This document shows, in pieces, positions 1 to 7,616 of a DNA stretch of 64,000 nucleotides (the stretch's first letter is position 1; each line of letters starts with the position of its first letter). The notes under the pieces were generated by a model, which was not told the DNA's origin, did not search any database, and was given only the letters and a program-made list of their open reading frames with translations. Origin of the DNA: Gammaproteobacteria bacterium (GTDB lineage Bacteria; Pseudomonadota; Gammaproteobacteria; Nevskiales; Nevskiaceae); assembly GCA_022599775.1 (NCBI GenBank), contig JAHZLQ010000042.1:62001-126000 (forward strand), read 5' to 3'. The position numbers and the translations under genes were made by a program.

Positions 1-158
1 ACCGAGAGCCATCCAAGGCAACGTGTGCCTGATGTACTCCGGCACCATGAAGAGTTCCATCCTTACCGCGTTGTTCTTCAATCCTGGGCATGAGGCTCGG
101 GAATTGAGCCTTGTTACTCAGTCCGGGCGGCTATCAAGCCGATGCTGATCGGGCTACT

Positions 159-188
159 ATGTGTATGAATTCAGGTTGGGATACACAT
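159..188. promoter_or_regulatory. Palindromic operator in front of vapBC
   Basis: A perfect 8-bp inverted repeat, ATGTGTAT (159-166) and ATACACAT (181-188), has a 14-bp spacer and ends one base before the vapB start codon. VapBC complexes usually repress their own promoter by binding such palindromes. Autoregulation here is inferred from position and symmetry. The preceding 158 bases hold no gene I can support. Confidence 0.6.
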
Positions 189-189
189 C

Positions 190-411
190 ATGCGCACCAA
201 TATCGTGATCGATGAAGACCTGATGCAGGAGACGCTTCGGCTCACCGGCATCAAGACCAAGCGGGAAGCGGTGGAGAAGGGCCTGCGCACGCTGTTGCGC
301 CTGGAGCGTCAGGCCCAGTTGCGGAAATTCCGCGGCAAGCTGGACTGGCAAGGAGATTTGGAGGCCATGCGCGTCGACCGGACGCCTACGGGCTCCGGAG
401 ATGCCGTGTGA
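190..411 (+). CDS. vapB: VapB-family antitoxin
   Basis: This 73-residue protein begins MRTNIVIDEDL and continues with TGIKTKREAVEKGL, the pattern of short VapB antitoxins. The N-terminal half would form the DNA-binding fold. The basic and aromatic C-terminal tail around residues 47-62 would occupy the PIN toxin's active site. The stop codon overlaps the GTG start of vapC by four bases, so the two are translationally coupled with antitoxin first, as is normal for the family. A palindrome immediately upstream suggests autoregulation. The type II antitoxin call is firm; the cellular trigger is unknown. Confidence 0.88.
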   Translation: MRTNIVIDEDLMQETLRLTGIKTKREAVEKGLRTLLRLERQAQLRKFRGKLDWQGDLEAMRVDRTPTGSGDAV

Positions 412-800
412 TCCTGGTCGATTCCAGTGTCTGGGTCGACTATTTCCGCGGTGTCGCCTGCGCCGAAACCGATCGGCTCGATGGGGCATTGGGGAACGAG
501 CCGGTATTGATCGGTGACCTGATCCTGACCGAGGTGTTGCAGGGCTTCACGCATGAGCGGGACTTCCGCCGTGCGCGGCGTCTGCTCGGGGAGCTGCAAG
601 TGGTGGAAATTGTCGGTCAAGCCATCGCAATCGAAGCGGCGCGAAATTTTCGCCGTCTGCGCGCCAGAGGCGTCACCGTCCGCAAGACCATCGGCACCTT
701 GATCGCTACGCGCTGCATCGCGGAGCGCTATCCATTGCTGTATCGAGATCGTGATTTCGATCCCTTTGTCGAGCACTTGGGTCTGCGCGCCGCCGTGTAG
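408..800 (+). CDS. vapC: VapC-family PIN-domain toxin, possibly inactivated
   Basis: This 130-residue PIN-domain ribonuclease toxin would cleave tRNA or rRNA when freed from VapB. The N-terminus MILVDSSVWVDYF supplies the first catalytic aspartate (D5). E42 lies in DLILTEVLQGF, and DRDFDP near residues 113-118 supplies the last acidic site. The stretch that normally reads RKTID in this subfamily reads RKTIG here, so the third conserved aspartate is glycine at position 96, a change one base could cause. The GTG start overlaps vapB by four bases. The family call is sure; toxicity is doubtful because of G96. Confidence 0.87.
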   Translation: MILVDSSVWVDYFRGVACAETDRLDGALGNEPVLIGDLILTEVLQGFTHERDFRRARRLLGELQVVEIVGQAIAIEAARNFRRLRARGVTVRKTIGTLIATRCIAERYPLLYRDRDFDPFVEHLGLRAAV

Positions 801-904
801 GCGAGTCGCCTGCCGGGCCGATGCAGCCGGAACGAAGTCTGTCCGCGCCTTGGCGTCCTGGCGGCTTTGCGCGAGACTGATTTCTGACTTCTCTGGACGA
901 GTCC

Positions 905-3900
905 ATGCCCGAGACCTTCGAGCGCGGTTGGGCCTTCTGGATCGACCGCGGCGGGACCTTCACGGACATCGTCGCGCGCGGTCCGGATGGCGTGCTGCTG
1001 ACGCACAAACTGCTGTCCGAAAACCCGGAGCGCTATTCTGATGCCGCCACGGCCGGCATTCGTGCGCTGCTGGATTTGCATGGCGATGCGCCGATCGAAG
1101 TCGTGCGCATGGGTACCACCGTGGCGACCAATGCCCTGCTGGAGCGCAAGGGCGAGCCGACGCTGCTGGCGATCACCGGCGGACATGGCGACGCCCTGCG
1201 GATCGGCTACCAGAGTCGGCCGGACATCTTCGCGCTGAATATCCGCCTGCCGAGCCCGCTGTATTCACACGATATCGAAATCGACGAACGGATCGGCGCC
1301 GACGGTAGCCTGATCCGCGAACTGGACGAGCGTGCCGCGCGTCGCGAACTGCAGGCGGCGTACGACATGGGTTTGCGCGCAATTGCCATCGTGCTGCTGC
1401 ATGGCTATGCATTCCCCGAACACGAGCGGCGGCTGGCGGCGATCGCACGGGAGATCGGCTACACCCAGGTGTCGGTCAGTCACGAAGTCAGCGCGCTGAT
1501 CAAGTTTGTGGGGCGTGGCGATACCACGGTGGCCGATGCCTATCTGTCACCGATCCTGCGTCGCTATGTGGACCGCGTGGCCGATGAGCTGGGCGCCGAT
1601 GTCCGTCTGTTGTTCATGCAATCCAGCGGCGGGCTCGTCGACGCGCAAGCCTTTCGTGGCAAGGATGCGATTCTGTCCGGGCCGGCCGGCGGTATCGTCG
1701 GCATGGTGCGCACGGCGCAGGCTGCAGGCTATGAGCGGCTCATCGGTTTCGACATGGGCGGCACGTCCACCGATGTATCGCACTACGCCGGTGACTACGA
1801 GCGTACCCACGAATCGCAGATCGCCGGTGTACGTCTGCGCACCCCGATGATGGATATTCACACCGTCGCCGCCGGCGGCGGGTCGATCTGCCGCTTCGAT
1901 GGATCAAGACTGCGCGTGGGGCCCGAGTCCGCCGGCGCGGTGCCGGGGCCGGCCTCGTATCGCCGCGGCGGCCCGCTGACCGTGACCGACTGCAATCTGC
2001 TGCTCGGCCGAATCCAGCCGCAATCCTTTCCCGCGGTGTTTGGCCCGAACGGCGATCAACCCTTGGACCTCGACGCGGTGCGCCGCGCATTCGCGGCCCT
2101 GGCCAACGAGATCGAACAGGCCACCGTTCAGGCGCGCACGCCGCAGCAGATTGCCGAAGGCTTCATCACCATCGCCGTGGAGAACATGGCCAAGGCGATC
2201 AAGCAGATTTCGATCCAGCGCGGCTACGCCGTGGGCGACTACACCCTGGTCTGTTTCGGCGGTGCCGGCGGCCAGCATGCCTGTCGCGTGGCCGACGCCC
2301 TGGGCATGCGCCGCATGATGATCCATCCGTTTGCCGGTGTTCTGTCGGCCTACGGCATGGGCCTGGCCGATCTGCGTCTGATCCGCGAACAGACCGTGAA
2401 TGTGCCGCTGACCGATGCGGATGCCGTGCTCGCCGATTGCGCACAGGCGCTGGGCGATGAAGCCGAGGCGGCGCTGCGTGCGCAGGGCGTGCCACTGCGC
2501 ACACTCACGCGTGTGGCGAGCGCGCAGCTCAAGTACGCCGGTTCGGATACCGTGCTGGCGGTGTCGCTGGAGTCGCTGACAGTGATGCGCGAGACCTTCG
2601 AAGCACAGCACCGACAGCGCTTCGGATTCATGGCGCCCGACAAGGCGGTGATCGTGGAGATGGTGTCGGTGGAGGTGATCGGTGCCGCTTCTGCAGGGCC
2701 AAGCTTCGATGAGGCGGACGCCCTCACCCTCGGTCCCTCTCCCGGAGGGAGAGGGAAGACCAGCGACGGCATAAAACCCCGTACGGTCAAGGCGCACTTC
2801 GGCGGCGAAGATTTGGACACACCCGTTCATGATCGCGCTGTACTCCCTGTCGGCGCCGCCATCGACGGCCCCGCGATCATCCGCGAGCACACCGCAACCA
2901 CGGTGGTCGAGCCCGGCTGGCGTGCCGAGGTCGATCGCCAGTTCAATCTCATCCTGCGCCGTGTCGTGCCCTTGCCGACGCGTGTCGCGATCGGCACCGA
3001 GGTCGATCCGGTGATGCTGGAGGTGTTCAACAAGCAGTTCATGGCGGTGGCCGAGCAGATGGGTGTGGCGCTGCAGAGCACCGCCTATTCGGTGAACATC
3101 AAGGAACGGTTGGACTTTTCCTGTGCGCTGTTCGATCGCGCTGGCGCGCTGATCGCCAATGCGCCGCATATCCCGGTGCACCTGGGTTCGATGGGCGACA
3201 GCGTGCGCGCCATCATCGAAGGCCGGCGCCGCGACGGACGCGGCTTCGCCGCCGGCGATGCCTACATGCTCAATGCGCCGTACAACGGCGGCACCCACCT
3301 GCCGGACGTGACGGTAGTCGCCCCGGTGTTCGACGAGGCCGGTGAGCTGCTAGTGTTCGTCGCGGCACGCGGTCACCACGCGGATATCGGCGGACTCACG
3401 CCGGGCTCGATGCCACCGAACAGCCGCATCGTCGAAGACGAGGGCGTGCTGATCGACGATTTCCTGCTGGTCGAAGCGGGGCAACTGCGAGAACACGCGG
3501 TGCGTGCATTGCTGGCCTCCGGCGCGTATCCGGCGCGTCGTCCCGAGCAGAACCTGGCTGACCTGCAGGCCCAGCTCGCGGCCTGCACGCGCGGGGCCGA
3601 GGGCATCGGGAAAATGGTTTCGACCTATGGCCGCGCCGTCGTCGAAGCCTATATGGGCCACGTGCAGGCCAATGCCGAGGAATCCGTGCGTCGTGTCATC
3701 GCGAAACTGGCAGATGGCGATTGCACGGTAGACATGGACGACGGCGCACGTATCCGGGTCTCGATTCGCGTCGATCGCGCGGCGCGCCGTGCGCGCGTCG
3801 ACTTTTCGGGCACCAGCGAGCAGCAGCGCAGCAACTTCAATGCGCCGCTGTCGATTGCCCGCGCCGCGACCCTGTACGTGTTCAGAACCCTGGTGAACGA

Positions 3901-5356
3901 TGACATCCCGCTCAATGAAGGCTGCCTCAAGGCGATCGATCTGGTCGTGCCCGAGGGCTGCATGCTCAATCCGCGCTATCCGGCGGCGGTGGTCGCCGGC
4001 AACGTCGAGACCAGTCAGGCCGTCACCGATGCGCTTTATGGCGCGCTCGGCGTACTCGCCGGATCGCAGGGCACGATGAACAACTTCACCTTCGGCGACG
4101 GTGAGCGGCAGTACTACGAAACCATTTGCGGCGGCGCCGGCGCCGGCCGCGACTTCGACGGTGCCTCGGCGGTACAGACGCACATGACCAACAGCCGGCT
4201 GACCGATACCGAGGTATTGGAAACGCGCTTCCCGGTGCGGGTGGAACGCTTCGCGATCCGGCAAGGCTCCGGTGGCGATGGCGCGCATCGCGGCGGCGAT
4301 GGCGTGATCCGTCAGATTCGCTTCCTGCGGCCGCTGACCGCAGCGATTCTGTCGAACCGCCGCTGCGTGGCGCCGATGGGCCTGCATGGCGGTGAGGACG
4401 GCGCCTGCGGAATCAATCGCTGCCTGCGCGCGGATGGACGCGAGGAGGTGCTGTCGGCCACGGCCGTCGTCCAGCTGCAGGCCGGCGACGCCATCGTGAT
4501 CGAGACGCCCGGCGGTGGGGGGAGTGGGTTGAGTAATAGAAAGAACAAAGAAACACACGAAAAGATACTGCCGGAAGATAACTCAATCCAATCAGTCTCT
4601 TATGCGCAATGTTACCGGGACTGGCGATCTAACTGTGATAGCCAAGCTGAGTCTATACTTTCATTGATAAATCGCTATTTCGGTCCCGCGAATGAAGCGA
4701 TTGTGCTGGACGTGGGAAGCGGTCCTGGACGATTGGCGATTCCCATAGCCGAAGTTGTTCGGAAACTCATATGTCTAGAGCCCAATGACCTAGCCGTTGA
4801 GGTTCTATTGGGAAGACTTAAAGAGTCGAAGAAAAAAGTAGAGGTAATTAAAAAAAGAATTCAAGAAATTGACGTTGGGGAAATAGGGCAGCATGATGTG
4901 GCTATACTTTCGCATGTTCTGCATTGGTTTCCATTGCCTATTTCTCTTCAGAAAATCAAAGCTTCTATAAATAAAAATGGCTTACTTATATTGTCGTATT
5001 TCAGTAGAAATGATCTTGAGGGAATGGAATTCTACCGCCTTTCTGGCGAAGAGGTATTGAAAATACAGCAATCGATTACGCCGTCTTATGAGCGAATTCG
5101 TTCGGATTTAGAGGAGGGCGGATTTGAGATTATTCACTATGGTAGTGTTAGAACGTCTGTATGCTACTCGGGAGGACGTTTTGAAGGCATAGTGCAAAGC
5201 TTCGGTACGCTTGCATGGAAGAGCATGTCAGAGATTTTTCCCAGCGATGTGGTTGCTAAGGTTCAGGAAGCTGCACTTCACCGGCTCGTGAGGGCCGGTG
5301 AAGTCGTTGACTCCGAAAGAAGGACGATGGTGGTAGCAAGGGTTCGATCGCCATGA
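905..5356 (+). CDS. 5-oxoprolinase (HyuA-HyuB fusion), 3' end replaced by a methyltransferase module
   Basis: Residues 1-1208 are a nearly complete ATP-dependent 5-oxoprolinase, which opens 5-oxoproline to glutamate in glutathione and pyroglutamate turnover. The HyuA-like half has [10 protein letters not shown] near residue 14 and the ATP-binding [12 protein letters not shown] near 281. The HyuB-like half starts near residue 700 ([20 protein letters not shown]) and reaches the Gly-rich end PGGGGSG. From residue 1209 the frame runs without a stop into an unrelated, A+T-rich methyltransferase of about 275 residues. The true oxoprolinase C-terminus appears intact at 7490-7600, past the insert. 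Linker residues ~606-620 are encoded by a REP-like palindrome. Whether a 1483-residue chimera is made, or ribosomes restart at TTG 4529, cannot be told from sequence. Loss of the native tail may or may not abolish activity. Confidence 0.85.
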   Translation: MPETFERGWAFWIDRGGTFTDIVARGPDGVLLTHKLLSENPERYSDAATAGIRALLDLHGDAPIEVVRMGTTVATNALLERKGEPTLLAITGGHGDALRIGYQSRPDIFALNIRLPSPLYSHDIEIDERIGADGSLIRELDERAARRELQAAYDMGLRAIAIVLLHGYAFPEHERRLAAIAREIGYTQVSVSHEVSALIKFVGRGDTTVADAYLSPILRRYVDRVADELGADVRLLFMQSSGGLVDAQAFRGKDAILSGPAGGIVGMVRTAQAAGYERLIGFDMGGTSTDVSHYAGDYERTHESQIAGVRLRTPMMDIHTVAAGGGSICRFDGSRLRVGPESAGAVPGPASYRRGGPLTVTDCNLLLGRIQPQSFPAVFGPNGDQPLDLDAVRRAFAALANEIEQATVQARTPQQIAEGFITIAVENMAKAIKQISIQRGYAVGDYTLVCFGGAGGQHACRVADALGMRRMMIHPFAGVLSAYGMGLADLRLIREQTVNVPLTDADAVLADCAQALGDEAEAALRAQGVPLRTLTRVASAQLKYAGSDTVLAVSLESLTVMRETFEAQHRQRFGFMAPDKAVIVEMVSVEVIGAASAGPSFDEADALTLGPSPGGRGKTSDGIKPRTVKAHFGGEDLDTPVHDRAVLPVGAAIDGPAIIREHTATTVVEPGWRAEVDRQFNLILRRVVPLPTRVAIGTEVDPVMLEVFNKQFMAVAEQMGVALQSTAYSVNIKERLDFSCALFDRAGALIANAPHIPVHLGSMGDSVRAIIEGRRRDGRGFAAGDAYMLNAPYNGGTHLPDVTVVAPVFDEAGELLVFVAARGHHADIGGLTPGSMPPNSRIVEDEGVLIDDFLLVEAGQLREHAVRALLASGAYPARRPEQNLADLQAQLAACTRGAEGIGKMVSTYGRAVVEAYMGHVQANAEESVRRVIAKLADGDCTVDMDDGARIRVSIRVDRAARRARVDFSGTSEQQRSNFNAPLSIARAATLYVFRTLVNDDIPLNEGCLKAIDLVVPEGCMLNPRYPAAVVAGNVETSQAVTDALYGALGVLAGSQGTMNNFTFGDGERQYYETICGGAGAGRDFDGASAVQTHMTNSRLTDTEVLETRFPVRVERFAIRQGSGGDGAHRGGDGVIRQIRFLRPLTAAILSNRRCVAPMGLHGGEDGACGINRCLRADGREEVLSATAVVQLQAGDAIVIETPGGGGSGLSNRKNKETHEKILPEDNSIQSVSYAQCYRDWRSNCDSQAESILSLINRYFGPANEAIVLDVGSGPGRLAIPIAEVVRKLICLEPNDLAVEVLLGRLKESKKKVEVIKKRIQEIDVGEIGQHDVAILSHVLHWFPLPISLQKIKASINKNGLLILSYFSRNDLEGMEFYRLSGEEVLKIQQSITPSYERIRSDLEEGGFEIIHYGSVRTSVCYSGGRFEGIVQSFGTLAWKSMSEIFPSDVVAKVQEAALHRLVRAGEVVDSERRTMVVARVRSP
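2735..2755. repeat. REP-like palindrome inside the oxoprolinase coding region
   Basis: CCCTCTCCC and GGGAGAGGG form a 9-bp inverted repeat with a 3-bp spacer, preceded by CCCTCACCCTCGGT. Similar C-rich/G-rich palindromes are usually intergenic in Proteobacteria, and related C/T-rich text occurs at 40051-40095. Here it is in frame and encodes a Ser-Pro-Gly-rich linker stretch. That it arrived as an inserted repeat is inference. Confidence 0.5.
4529..5356 (+). CDS. SAM-dependent methyltransferase, first gene of the inserted cassette
   Basis: This part of the long oxoprolinase frame is a separate class I methyltransferase. Motif I is [16 protein letters not shown] (about residues 59-74 counted from 4529), followed by an acidic post-I position in CLEPNDLAV and the motif IV-like [12 protein letters not shown]-terminal part with [12 protein letters not shown] may bind substrate. 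TTG at 4529 lies six bases after a G-rich, Shine-Dalgarno-like run contributed by the oxoprolinase Gly codons, so the module may be translated alone as a 275-residue protein. Codons are A/T-ending, unlike the upstream 1208 residues. The stop overlaps the next gene as ATGA. Substrate unknown; coupling to the KAS III-like gene suggests an acyl or polyketide-like small molecule, which is inference. Confidence 0.7.
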   Translation: MSNRKNKETHEKILPEDNSIQSVSYAQCYRDWRSNCDSQAESILSLINRYFGPANEAIVLDVGSGPGRLAIPIAEVVRKLICLEPNDLAVEVLLGRLKESKKKVEVIKKRIQEIDVGEIGQHDVAILSHVLHWFPLPISLQKIKASINKNGLLILSYFSRNDLEGMEFYRLSGEEVLKIQQSITPSYERIRSDLEEGGFEIIHYGSVRTSVCYSGGRFEGIVQSFGTLAWKSMSEIFPSDVVAKVQEAALHRLVRAGEVVDSERRTMVVARVRSP

Positions 5357-6189
5357 ACTACGGTTTTATGAAGCAACCGTTTTTTAAATTTTGCGAACAG
5401 ACCCCTCTTCTTGAAGAACGGATATCAGCAGCCCGTGAGGTTATACAGAGGAATTTGATAGACCCTCGATCAGTTGGAGTGGTCATCTCCACTGGGATAG
5501 ATCGAAATGTGCAGCCTTCGGATGCGGTAATAATCGCTTCTAGTATTGGTGCGAAAAGTGCTCTTGCTGCATCAATTAATAACTCCTGTGTATCCGTGGT
5601 CTCCGCGCTCGATTTTTCTAGGTGCTGGCTTGCTGCAAATCCCTCGAAATGTGTTGTTGTTTCATCTTCCAGCAATTTTGGAGAGGTGTCGGATAATTCC
5701 AACTCATACGAGCGACGAAACGGTGTCGGTGCTATGGTATTGTCTTATTCAAATCCGGGGTTGCGGCTGGTGCACTTGGAGCACTTTCACTGCGCGGAAT
5801 TTTTTGGCCTTAAAGTTATAAAAGTAGATGATGGGGCGGGTGCAGCGTATCGCTTTGAGGAAGACCGAAAAAACAGAGATTGGGTAAGCTACCGGAAGGC
5901 TGTTCGGAGTATTCCGCCGGAGGTCGCAAGAAGTGCGCTACGCACCGTTGGGTGGGATATGGGAATGATTACACATTGGGTATTGCATAGCTCGGCTGTT
6001 ACGAGTGCTTGGCGTGAAGAGCTTGGAATAAAAGGTGATGAGAAGTATCCGAATACAGGATCTCTAAATTCCATTTTGCAAATTAGTTCTCTGTTTTTAC
6101 GGGGTTTCAAACACGGGGAACGCGTTGCTGTCATCGAGGTTGGGTTGGGAATGACGGTCGGAATTGCGTTGTTTGAGTGGAGCGATTAA
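5353..6189 (+). CDS. KAS III-like (FabH-type) condensing enzyme of the inserted cassette
   Basis: This 278-residue thiolase-fold protein is shorter than typical FabH (about 315-330). The catalytic triad of ketoacyl-ACP synthase III can be read: Cys79 in [12 protein letters not shown], His212 in WVLHSSAV and Asn234 in PNTGSLNS. It ends with the usual Gly-rich strand ([14 protein letters not shown]). FabH-type enzymes join an acyl-CoA or acyl-thioester to a second acyl or nucleophilic acceptor. The ATG overlaps the methyltransferase stop as ATGA, and its own stop overlaps the next start as TAATG, so the set is translationally coupled. No ACP or other fatty-acid gene is nearby, which argues for a specialised condensing or acyl-transfer role rather than housekeeping fatty-acid initiation. 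The fold is fairly sure; the reaction is unknown. Confidence 0.75.
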   Translation: MNYGFMKQPFFKFCEQTPLLEERISAAREVIQRNLIDPRSVGVVISTGIDRNVQPSDAVIIASSIGAKSALAASINNSCVSVVSALDFSRCWLAANPSKCVVVSSSSNFGEVSDNSNSYERRNGVGAMVLSYSNPGLRLVHLEHFHCAEFFGLKVIKVDDGAGAAYRFEEDRKNRDWVSYRKAVRSIPPEVARSALRTVGWDMGMITHWVLHSSAVTSAWREELGIKGDEKYPNTGSLNSILQISSLFLRGFKHGERVAVIEVGLGMTVGIALFEWSD

Positions 6190-6476
6190 TGGAAAGAATA
6201 AGTGATCTTCTCGAAAAGTTAGCGGAGCGAGTGAGTAGTCGGAAACCGATCGCTTTCTTCTTTACCCTTATGGCTCAATCGCTAATTCTGGCATTTGCGG
6301 TATATGGCGTGTTGTTTGTGGTGATTGAATCAATGGATATTTCGGGTTGGCTGCCGGAGTGTCCGGGAACATTTGTTTTGTTAGTTTTTGTGATTTTATG
6401 GGTGATCTCCGTGGCATTGGTTTCCACTTTGATGCTCTCGTTCGGCAGCTCACTTGTTAGGTTGAGGGTAACATGA
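6189..6476 (+). CDS. Small two-helix membrane protein of the inserted cassette
   Basis: This 95-residue protein starts at the ATG overlapping the previous stop (TAATG); an in-frame GTG at 6177 is the alternative. A short basic amphipathic N-terminus (residues 1-22) is followed by two long hydrophobic segments at about 26-50 and 62-90, separated by a short polar loop with ESMDISGWLPECPG. I do not recognise the family. Its position between an enzyme pair and the PLD-like and HIT genes suggests it anchors the products at the inner membrane or acts as an export or effector component. That is inference. Confidence 0.65.
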   Translation: MERISDLLEKLAERVSSRKPIAFFFTLMAQSLILAFAVYGVLFVVIESMDISGWLPECPGTFVLLVFVILWVISVALVSTLMLSFGSSLVRLRVT

Positions 6477-6483
6477 TGACCGA

Positions 6484-6996
6484 TTGGAGTCCATAAAGTC
6501 CAGCGGCGCTTTGAAAATGACGAATTCTAGAATATGGCTAATAGGATTAAGTCTATACCCATTCTCCGACGAGAGCTGTAAGAAGACGTTCGAAAAGGCT
6601 ATTGCTCGTGGAGTTTCTGTGAGGCTGCTTCTATATAGCCCGAAAACCGAATTTTCTAAGAATAGGGCAAGTAGTATTTCGGGGGGTGGTCAGTCGCTTG
6701 CCGATGATATTGAAGGAGCAAGTGGACGATTCTACGATTGGAAGAGAGAACTGCAGTCGAAGTATGGTGATTCCGCGTCTCGTTTTGAAGTTAGGGTGTA
6801 CCGAGATAATCCAAGCATGTCTACTTTTATTATTGATGATGTGGCTTTAGTTGGAATTTATTTAAAGGGCGGGACGGGCTTGACGGCGCCTGAATTAATA
6901 GTGCATAACAAAGGTGCGCAAGCGTCGGCATTTTGTCAGTTTGAGGAGCACTTCGAAAAAGTGTGGGAAGATGCGAAACCGTGCGAAGGGGGGTAG
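6484..6996 (+). CDS. PLD-like (HKD-less) domain protein of the inserted cassette
   Basis: The 170-residue protein begins either at TTG 6484 or at ATG 6517. No start has a strong ribosome binding site, so the start is uncertain. The opening SRIWLIGLSLYPF, a central ARGVSVRLLLYSP and a late STFIIDDVALVGIYL follow the strand pattern of half a phospholipase D-like fold found in regulatory or sensor proteins. The HxK(x4)D catalytic motif is absent, so enzymatic phosphodiesterase activity is unlikely. It lies seven bases after the small membrane protein and three bases before the HIT gene. A ligand-sensing or binding role is a guess from the fold. Confidence 0.6.
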   Translation: MESIKSSGALKMTNSRIWLIGLSLYPFSDESCKKTFEKAIARGVSVRLLLYSPKTEFSKNRASSISGGGQSLADDIEGASGRFYDWKRELQSKYGDSASRFEVRVYRDNPSMSTFIIDDVALVGIYLKGGTGLTAPELIVHNKGAQASAFCQFEEHFEKVWEDAKPCEGG

Positions 6997-6999
6997 GCT

Positions 7000-7470
7000 G
7001 TGTCAGCTACTTCATGCCAGTTTTGTCAGCCCGAAGTCTTTTGGCCTATCGAATTTCGTGTGTGCTCACTTCACTCATCTAATGTATTGCTAAGCCAAGA
7101 TCAGTATTTTCCTGGTTGGTGTCTGGTAACTGCGCGTCGTCATGTCGTAGATCTTTTCGAACTAAACGACGAGGAAAGGTTCGGCTTGGAGACTGATGCG
7201 CGAACGGTAGCCTTTGCTTTAAATAATCTGTGCAATCCGGGCCGAATGAATTACGCGATTTTCGGGAATGTGGTTCCTCATTTACATTGGAATATTATTC
7301 CTAGATACAGGGATGACGGGTTATGGGGTTCGCCGCCGTGGCCCCATGAGCCAAGGTCCATTGGTCCGGCTGAAGCTCACAAGCTTGCGTCGTCTATTAG
7401 GACAGCTATTGAGCGTGTTATTGAGGATGTAGGCGCAAGCTTCCCCGTCAAGGCAAGAGGTCAAGAGTAG
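7000..7470 (+). CDS. HIT-family protein with altered histidine triad
   Basis: This 156-residue histidine-triad protein has the core VPHLHWNIIPRY (residues 92-103) and the downstream WGSPPWP typical of a bacterial HIT subgroup. HIT proteins hydrolyse or transfer nucleotides using the middle histidine of HxHxHxx. Here the first two are present (H94, H96) and the third is Asn98. An N-terminal CQFC pair at residues 6-9 could bind metal. The GTG start follows a GGGGGG Shine-Dalgarno-like run. This is the last gene of the A+T-rich cassette, ending 19 bases before the oxoprolinase tail resumes. A nucleotidyl-thioester or nucleotide-processing step alongside the condensing enzyme is possible but unproven. 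Confidence 0.82.
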   Translation: MSATSCQFCQPEVFWPIEFRVCSLHSSNVLLSQDQYFPGWCLVTARRHVVDLFELNDEERFGLETDARTVAFALNNLCNPGRMNYAIFGNVVPHLHWNIIPRYRDDGLWGSPPWPHEPRSIGPAEAHKLASSIRTAIERVIEDVGASFPVKARGQE

Positions 7471-7489
7471 GTTCGCTCGATTTGTTAAC

Positions 7490-7600
7490 GGGTTTGAGTG
7501 CGATCCCGGCGCCGCACATCCGAACACCGTCGAACGCCGCGATGCCTTGCAGGCGGCGTATCGTCACGCCGATGTGGAAGGCGAGCTCACGCGGCGATAA
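7490..7600 (+). pseudogene. Detached C-terminal tail of the 5-oxoprolinase gene
   Basis: Read from GGG at 7490, the segment encodes GFECDPGAAHPN, then TVERRDALQAAYRHADVEG, ending ELTRR and TAA at 7598-7600. It follows naturally from PGGGGSG at 4511-4528, matches the expected length and polarity of an oxoprolinase C-terminus, and returns to high-G+C codon use. It has no start of its own, so it is a stranded 3' exon-like remnant. The convergent mutS gene ends 16 bases further on. Confidence 0.75.
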
Positions 7601-7616
7601 AAGCGGCGAGCCGCCA

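Larger units (their letters stand above)
4532..7489 (+). mobile_element. A+T-rich five-gene cassette inserted in the 5-oxoprolinase gene
   Basis: The segment splits the oxoprolinase reading frame. The left junction follows PGGGGSG codons and the right junction precedes the missing 36-residue tail. Near-identical short sequences flank it: GGGTTGAGT at 4526-4534 and GGGTTTGAGT at 7490-7499, resembling a target duplication. Base composition drops sharply inside and returns to high G+C at both ends. It carries a methyltransferase, a KAS III-like enzyme, a small membrane protein, a PLD-like protein and a HIT protein, all on the plus strand with overlaps or tiny gaps. No transposase, integrase or clear terminal inverted repeat was seen, so the mode of entry is unknown. 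Confidence 0.75.

Noticed and set aside
1-158. Possible end of an upstream gene at the window edge
   Set aside because: A frame runs to a stop near 146, but it shows no recognisable motif and cannot be separated from chance.
1904-3298. Minus-strand open frame inside the oxoprolinase gene
   Set aside because: Shadow of a strongly biased coding region, with no family signature.
7470-7500. Integron attC-like GTTAAC at the right end of the inserted cassette
   Set aside because: The core does not fit the GTTRRRY consensus, no imperfect hairpin partner is visible, and no integrase is present.
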